Source: Caprella mutica (lineage: Eukaryota; Arthropoda; Malacostraca; Amphipoda; Caprellidae). Taken from it: 64,000 nucleotides of DNA. A program made the translations under genes and the position numbers. The notes under the pieces are model-generated. The model was not told where the DNA came from. It was given only the letters and a program-made list of their open reading frames with translations, and ran no database searches. Below, one piece after another: positions 58,076-64,000 of this stretch; positions within the stretch are counted from its first letter, which is position 1, and the number at the start of each line of letters is the position of its first letter. Location: contig CANNZV010001189.1 in assembly GCA_947561585.1 (NCBI GenBank), forward strand, positions 62,001 through 126,000, read 5' to 3'.

Positions 58076-58080
58076 GACTA

Positions 58081-58382
58081 GGGGAAGTTACCAATTATCG
58101 GTCACTTATACATCTTCGGTCATATGAGAGAAAACGATATAATAAAAAAATAAACATTTGTATCTCTTAAATTTTTATTGCTTATATATCTGATTTTTAA
58201 TTTAAAAAATGAGGAAGCAATAAAAATAATTAATTTGGTATACATGTTCTTCTTATTTACAAAAAAATTATGTTTCTACCAATAATAAATTAAGAAATAT
58301 AAATGTTTATTTTATTATTATATAGTAATTTATATATGACAGAATCTGTGGAAGTGACCGATAATTCGTAACTTACCCCACT
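58081..58382. mobile_element. MITE family B, long full copy
   Basis: Left end aggggaagttaccaattatc with ggtcacttatacatcttcgg; right end tgaccgataattcgtaactt and acccca. The arms enclose an AT-rich centre of about 200 bp. Confidence 0.75.
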
Positions 58383-59349
58383 GAGCAAGCATCAAACCGT
58401 GGTATGTTTTGGAAGCAAAATTGCAGGGGTTAAAAATTATGGAATGGCAAAATGAAAAACTAATAACAACTATAGATGATCTGACGCTATTGGATAGATT
58501 TATACACTATGTACATATATTTAAGACACAATACACAGGTTATTTGTTCCCGAAATAAAAGTTAAATGACACTTGTTGTCTGAGGATAAGAAGGGATAAA
58601 CACTCCCATAACGAACTAGAGACTGAACGACCATTTAAATTATTTCCACATATAGAAACCATACCATAAAACTTAAGCCTCTTTTTATGTATAGAATATG
58701 TTAACTATATTTAATTTATTTATTTGTTTTCTGCATCAAACTAGAAAATTGACATTATAATGATTTAATATTTTTTGTTGCGACACACTGGATAACTAAA
58801 TGAAAACTAACAAACAATTTCAACTAATGTACATTATTTCTTTGGAAAATGATTAATGGAAATATAAGAGGTGTTCGTTCAATGGCTTTGTTCATTATTT
58901 GAGTGTTTACCCTAGTGTGTTTATTGCCAGAGACACTTGGTCCCAAATACCAGCTGACCAAATGGCAAAATAAATAACACCCACCAAAGGTAAGGCAAGG
59001 TGACTATCAAAAGAAGTCTTACCTTAGAAAATACAATCACAATGCTAATTAAGCTGCGTATTGTTATGACCCTCTCGCGCCAAAATAAAACCAAACCCAA
59101 CGATAGATATTTCTGACGGAAATCTCAAAATTAAATAGCGCAATTGTTTCTTAAAGCCTGAAAACTCATACCTCTCCCCGATAATTAAAAAAAAGAAGCA
59201 TTTTCTTATTTTGATTCTGTAAATTATTGCCTTACCAGCGAACCATTTTGGCACTTGCGCTATTTTCAGCCTCAGTCATCGGATGGGTCTCTTTTACGCA
59301 CGGGAGGGTCTTATATTAATGGATTACACTGACCGTACATTCAAGAGAA

Positions 59350-59395
59350 CAGATTAGGAGATCCTAATCTTCTATGGCCCCACCATAACTTTCAG
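59350..59395. mobile_element. MITE family C, half copy
   Basis: taatcttctatggccccacc followed by ataacttt is present; the opposing arm is reduced to ttaggagatccta. Confidence 0.5.
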
Positions 59396-59574
59396 TCTGG
59401 GTTATGAACGAAAGCAAAGGAGATGAATAATTGACGGAGAAAAGGAAATGAATACAAGGGACTTAGCTGGAGAAAGTTATCGTGAGACCAGGATTCAAAG
59501 CCATGATTAGAATTTAGTAACTTGATTATAACAATAATAAACAGATAATAGCAAGATATTTTCGAGTTACTAAA

Positions 59575-59846
59575 GGGCCGTACACACGTAATGTTTTTAA
59601 AGTCTTTCCACCAGACTTTTTGCTAAGCTCCTCCTACTTTTTCCACGAGAATATAAGAAAAAATGATACAATTGTTATTCATTTCAGTTGGTATCCATGA
59701 TACCTGCAGGTATCATGGATACCAACTGAAATAAACAAATATTATATCATTTTTTCTTATATTCTCGTGGAAAAAGTAGGAGGAGCTTAGCAAAAAGTCT
59801 GGTGGAAAGACTTTAAAAACCCTACGTGTGTACGGCCCTTTACGCT
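59575..59846. mobile_element. MITE family A, best full-length copy, TA target duplication
   Basis: It starts TAAAGGGCCGTACACACGTA and ends with the exact reverse complement. The arms are nearly perfect over about 130 bp each (aagctcctcctactttttcc, cgagaatataagaaaaaatg). The centre is a palindrome containing ggtatccatgatacctgcag. No coding capacity. Confidence 0.88.
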
Positions 59847-60514
59847 TGAAGGTGGCAAACATAGAGACATTCAGCACCAACAAATAAGACTGGCCAATAG
59901 AATTCAATAATTTGAAACACGAAATAAATAGTCATAAAATTTGCAGTAAAATTGAATTCTAGAAACATTATTATATATAAGAAACTAAAACTAGATAAAT
60001 AAAATAGATTACATAAATAAAGTGAAAGATTTGGTCTGATTGGAGCTAAAAGTTGGTCCTCCTTAGCAATGGGTTTTTATTATTTATAGCTTCAAATTAT
60101 TATTTAAAGTTTCTTTTCCACAAATAATTATGAATATTCTTCACTTTTCTTAGATAATTTCAATCTAAAAGATTGCTTTACTGTTTCTTTCAATTAATTT
60201 GCTTATTTTAAAGATGCTCCAGTAGAATCTAATAATAGCTAGGGGATTTATTCGCTTAGGTAAGGGAAAACTGATAACTAACTGACAAATTAAATATCTA
60301 AACAGGTCCAATTATTCTTATCATTTACGTGAGCAGAGTTAGCCCTAATTTACACGGAGACATTTTCAGAGAGTTAAATTGAGCTAAAATGGGTAAAGCG
60401 AGGAAATGTGCTTTGGCATCGAAAGCGTTAATATATAACATTATAATTAGATTATAGTACAATTAGTATAATATTACAGCTCTTTAATAGATTTAGAAAG
60501 AGTTCAGTGAAATG

Positions 60515-60718
60515 AATATAGGCAAGTTACGAATTATCGGTCAGTTTGACATCTAGGTCATCAAAGAAAAAAACTATATAATGATTATTTTATTAATTGG
60601 TATCCATGATACCTACCAGTAGCTATCAGGGATACCAATTAAAATTAAATGATTATTAAATCATTTTTCTTATATTAGCGAAGTTGTGGAAACGACCGAT
60701 AATACGTAACTTAGCCTA
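60515..60718. mobile_element. MITE family B copy with the same centre as family A
   Basis: Left end ataggcaagttacgaattat and right end ataatacgtaacttagccta are family B. The centre aattggtatccatgatacct ... gggataccaatt is the palindrome also found in the family A copy at 59685-59735. Confidence 0.75.
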
Positions 60719-60921
60719 CTCTTGATATGATATCTTTTTAACTACCTATAAATTATTTTAATCATTTGACTTTACTATTGCACGAAGACACAGTTTGGCA
60801 TTGCACAGTAGTACTTAGGGTGGCATTGAGGTTATTAAGTAGCTAGGCCTAGCTAGCAAATAGTGACATAACTTTGTCACTGGACATTAACAACAAGGGT
60901 AAGCAACCAGTTACCAAACAC

Positions 60922-61690
60922 TCATCCTGTCTTACAAATTACCGGATGGAAAATATAAAAAGGTCATCAAGATAAATTATGTCTTATCAAAATGAAAGCA
61001 GATAAACCAAATCTAGTCAATGAATTTCTCTTGATAGTCTTCAAAAGTAAAATCGAACAGTAGCTAATATGTCATAATAAAATAATCACAATTAAGAATG
61101 ATATATGATAAAACTACTTTGTGTATCTAAATTTAAATGAAAAATTTAAACAGTGCCATTTTTCAACTTTATCACCAGTTTTTATCGTTATCTTTTTGTA
61201 TTCTCTTAAACGTTGTGCAAAAAACGTTTCAACATCTGCGTGTAATATTCATCGTTATAGTGATCATAATTATAGTTAGTATATTCAAGAGGGTGAGGAC
61301 ATTGAAGTTTTCTTATGTTTCGATATTTAGGATAGAAAGATGATAATATGGAAAAACTGTTGCGTATAAATCTTTTCACTTTAGTTATCATAATGCATAT
61401 CGCTATTTCTTAAATATGATTAGCCACCTGTTGCTTATTTACCAAGATAAACAAACATCTAGTTTAACGTTAATAAAAACAAAGACTTATCAATCGGAAA
61501 ATAATGTGAACATATAGAACACTTTCGTGTGTGTTAACTAAAAAGTTTATACCTCAGCCAAAATATTGCATAGTTTACTAATAATTGCATGTATATCAAT
61601 TGTATCATAATAGTGTATATGAAAATTAGACGCACAACCATTGTGTAAATGCTAATTCTTTCTATCCGGTAATTTGTAGGGAAAATTAAG
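60922..61690. mobile_element. Possible element with 22-bp inverted ends, about 0.76 kb
   Basis: cttacaaattaccggatgga near 60930 is mirrored by ctatccggtaatttgtaggg near 61665. The inside is AT-rich without a recognised ORF. A nearby direct repeat (atgctcatcctgt / actcatcctgt) lies outside each end. Confidence 0.4.
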
Positions 61691-62166
61691 CACCTGATAA
61701 TTGGCAGCAATCCCTAACAGGTAGAGACTTGCTATAAATGCTCATCCTGTGCAAGGGATGTTGAGGAAAAGTTTGATCTGCAGCTCTCAGCTGTATTTGA
61801 GCAAAGGTTTGCATTCACAATTTTAACAGTCAATGAAAACATAAATCTGTTGGGTGATTAAAGTGTGTTTTCACTCCGTTACCGGAAACAATGAAACTGA
61901 AAAATCTTTGAATAGTCACCTAGAAAATATAGTTATATCAATCCCCTCAGAATTAAGTACAAATAATAGTAATAAATAGCTAATGAAATTTTCCTAAGTT
62001 GCAGAAATAAAAAAGTATTGCACCTAAAATAGAAAAGTTGATTGAAACGTATAGCCATATTGGCAGAATTTGACTCAACTTCGCAATTTGAAAGTGGGGG
62101 TTTAGACGTGCTTTCCTTGCTTCATCACCTGTGTCTCCCCCCTGCCCCTTCCCCCTGGTCACTACG

Positions 62167-62720
62167 TCAGGCGCTGTAGTGCACGAAGTTCAAACCACTG
62201 CCAACGTCACTGAGGAGGTGGGAGGTCTTTAGCTCCATTTCCTCCACACAGTTAATGTCCAAACCGTCAGGGTTGCTGCCCAGGAGGGGGTCGCTCTTGT
62301 CACTGTTACTCATTGCACTGGAACTACTGACACTGTTGTACCAGTTGTTGAAGTCATTGCCGTGGTGACTGGGCACCAGACTGTCTAGCCAGGACTCTAC
62401 ATCCTCACTGCAGTCCATCTTATTCCCACTAGCTGACAGGTGCTGCGCCACCAGTGAATTCAGACCCAACTCCCCCAGCTCCATGTTCTCCATGTCAGGT
62501 AGGTTCATGTCCAGGTCCAGATCAAGACCGGGTGGGGGATTATTGGCGGATCCCTCCACGATCATGTCTGCGAAGAGACAGGAGGAGGCAGACTGACCAG
62601 GGGGAATTGAGGCTTGGGAGACTGGTGGGGGCGGGGGAGGTGGTGGGGGAATGAAGTCCACAGATTGGTGAGAAAAAGCCTCCATGGAGCTATCATGGGA
62701 GGCAGCACTTGGAGGTAACT
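62167..62720 (-). CDS. MRTF: MRTF last coding exon, transactivation region
   Basis: The 554-nt exon begins after acceptor cgtattacag and ends at a TGA stop. It encodes polyproline (FIPPPPPPPPPVSQ), then DMIVEGSANNPPPGLDLDLD, MENMELGELGLNSLVAQHL and SEDVESWLDSLVPS, ending LLSDVGSGLNFVHYSA. Acidic-hydrophobic blocks fit a transcriptional activation domain. I see no convincing minus-strand AATAAA in the following few hundred bases, so the 3' UTR end is undefined. Confidence 0.88.
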
Positions 62721-63869
62721 CTGTAATACGTGAAACAAATATTTCATATCGGCATTGCAATACATATTAACTATTAAATTCCAATCCATTTAGTTAAATA
62801 TGGGGAAAATAGTTTAATTAAAATAACTTCCACTGCAACTATTAGATTTAGTTACAATACATTTGATAATTGCATTGTGAAGATAAATTACCTAGAGATA
62901 GCTATTAGATATTCTGAAAATGAGTTGTAGAAGTATCCATGCAAGAAGGATCTATTCCTGGTACATCAAGGGAATGTCTCAGGCAAGAAGGATCTAATCC
63001 TGGGATATTGAGGGGATATCCCAGGAATAAATCTTTCTTGCCTGGGTATCCAATTGAATAAGTAGTTATTTGTCTCACCTCCATTTTTGATGAGAATATC
63101 GAGCACATCGTCCACCTGGTGGTGGCTGAAGACATCATTCGTCTCAATGCTCTTCTTAACGACTTGTTTGGTAGCCTCGGCATAGTTAGGAGGCGCTTTG
63201 GACTGACTGCCTTTGAGGAACACTTTGGCAGATGTGTCCTTAAACTGCTGCTGTGGGTTGATGAGAAGGGAGTTGTTGTGGTGCTGCTGTACGAGAATCT
63301 TTGCAGAGTTGGATATGGATGTGTCTAGTAAGGCTGCCGATACTGGTACATTTATCAACTCCCCATTCTGCTGTTTCAGAATGATATGGTGTCTAGGTTG
63401 TCTCGGTGAGGTGCCATTGCTCTCCATAATCTTTTGCATCTGTTCAGGCTTGATGAACAGTCTACCATTGTGTGCTAGGTTACCTAAAGCGTCTGGTTTG
63501 AGTAGCACTCTCTGGTTACTGCTACCACTAGTCACTATCTGCTTCACTAGTAGGTTACTGGTAGCTCTGTTCAGTGAACTATCTTGCTTCACTATGAGAG
63601 GACTAATGACATTCAGATTGCTGGCAGTGAGTCTACCATTGCTGTTCTTATTGCTTGGATTGCTAAGTCTATTGCTGTTGTTATTGATAGGGGTGGCGGA
63701 GACTTTGCCATTGCTAACCAAGCTGCTCATTTGCTGGCTGTTGTTGACATTGTTCTTGTTGTTCATTTGAAGTATGGAAGAAGAAGGTGCTTCACAGTAA
63801 GTAGCTACATTTTGTTGTTTAGTGAAGTTGTTCAGTAGAACACCTGAGAAATTTGGCAACGAAGATGTT
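62167..63869 (-). CDS. MRTF: Myocardin-related transcription factor (MRTF/MKL), last two exons, 5' part outside window
   Basis: MRTFs are actin-regulated coactivators of serum response factor. Two exons (63869-63079 and 62720-62167, stop TGA at 62167-62169) join in phase as DDVLDILIKNG-E-LPPSAA. Visible family signs are KAPPNYAEATKQ (compare PPSYEDAVKQ in myocardin), then HQVDDVLDILIKNGE (compare QQMDELLDVLIESGE), then an acidic C terminus with ESWLDSLVP (compare EWLDITMP). The RPEL, SAP and leucine-zipper parts would lie right of the window. Much of the first exon is Asn/Ser-rich linker. Both genes share orientation, with about 36 kb between the catenin start codon and this stop. Confidence 0.85.
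62721..63078. other. MRTF intron with a 42-bp repeat
   Basis: The last MRTF intron contains about two and a half tandem copies (62939-63045) of a unit beginning gcaagaaggatctattcctg and ending in (t/c)cag. The second copy continues into a partial third. Confidence 0.75.
63079..63869 (-). CDS. MRTF: MRTF penultimate exon
   Basis: The 791-nt exon (one base, 263 codons, one base) lies between acceptor tttttttgcag and donor gtgagaca. It encodes an Asn/Ser-rich linker (MNNKNNVNNSQQMSSL, NNNSNRLSNPSNKNSNGR), a segment LKQQNGELINVPVSAALLD, and at its end KAPPNYAEATKQ and HQVDDVLDILIKNG. The last block is conserved in myocardin-family proteins just after the leucine-zipper region. Confidence 0.88.
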
Positions 63870-64000
63870 CTGCAAAAAAATTAGATAATTAATATTAAGC
63901 TATTCACACAAAACTCCTCTAACAATTAAGATGAAAATTCCAATCTATTGAGAAATTATAGCTAGCTATAGGAGAAATTTTATCCTTTGGGTAGGTAATT

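Overview
The window looks like an animal nuclear genome: AT-rich, intron-bearing genes with canonical GT-AG junctions, long introns, many minisatellites and small palindromic DNA transposons. The two genes recognised are animal cell-adhesion and actin-signalling genes, and both run on the minus strand. The delta-catenin sequence (for example [16 protein letters not shown]) suggests an invertebrate with a single p120/delta-catenin gene, probably a bilaterian. I cannot name the species.

Gene 1 (about 0.67-26.4 kb, minus strand) is a delta-catenin (p120/ARVCF/CTNND family). I traced 14 coding exons from the start codon at 26276 to the exon at 669-745. Every junction agrees in phase, giving 689 codons plus one base; the rest of the armadillo domain and the C terminus lie left of the window. 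Exons from 26.3 to 6.9 kb encode a Tyr/Pro/Gly-rich N-terminal region. Exons from 3.2 to 0.7 kb encode the first armadillo repeats. A 569-codon exon (7603-9310) has its own ATG, an upstream in-frame stop and a good donor whose phase matches the exon at 7026. I read it as an alternative first exon giving a much longer N terminus. A 45-nt exon (14333-14377) is phase-neutral and may be a cassette microexon.

Between about 26.4 and 62 kb I see no convincing protein-coding gene. A TATA-containing, GC-richer block with a consensus donor (about 37662-38292, minus strand) could be a promoter and first exon, possibly the catenin 5' UTR, or a retroelement remnant.

Gene 2 (62167 to beyond the right end, minus strand) is the 3' part of a myocardin-related transcription factor (MRTF/MKL). 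Two exons carry the PPxY-like block, the DDVLDILIKNGE block and an acidic C terminus with a WLD motif.

About 20 large, unrelated minisatellites (unit 14-60 bp, up to 106 copies) occupy roughly a quarter of the window, all left of 48.7 kb; 48.7-62 kb has none. One 20-bp array forms a roughly 970-nt pyrimidine-rich, AG-free tract directly upstream of a catenin 3' splice site. Several palindromic MITE families occur: two with TA target duplications that share an inner core, and two with TTA duplications. Larger inverted-repeat elements and a thrice-repeated segment with exon-like splice signals are also present.
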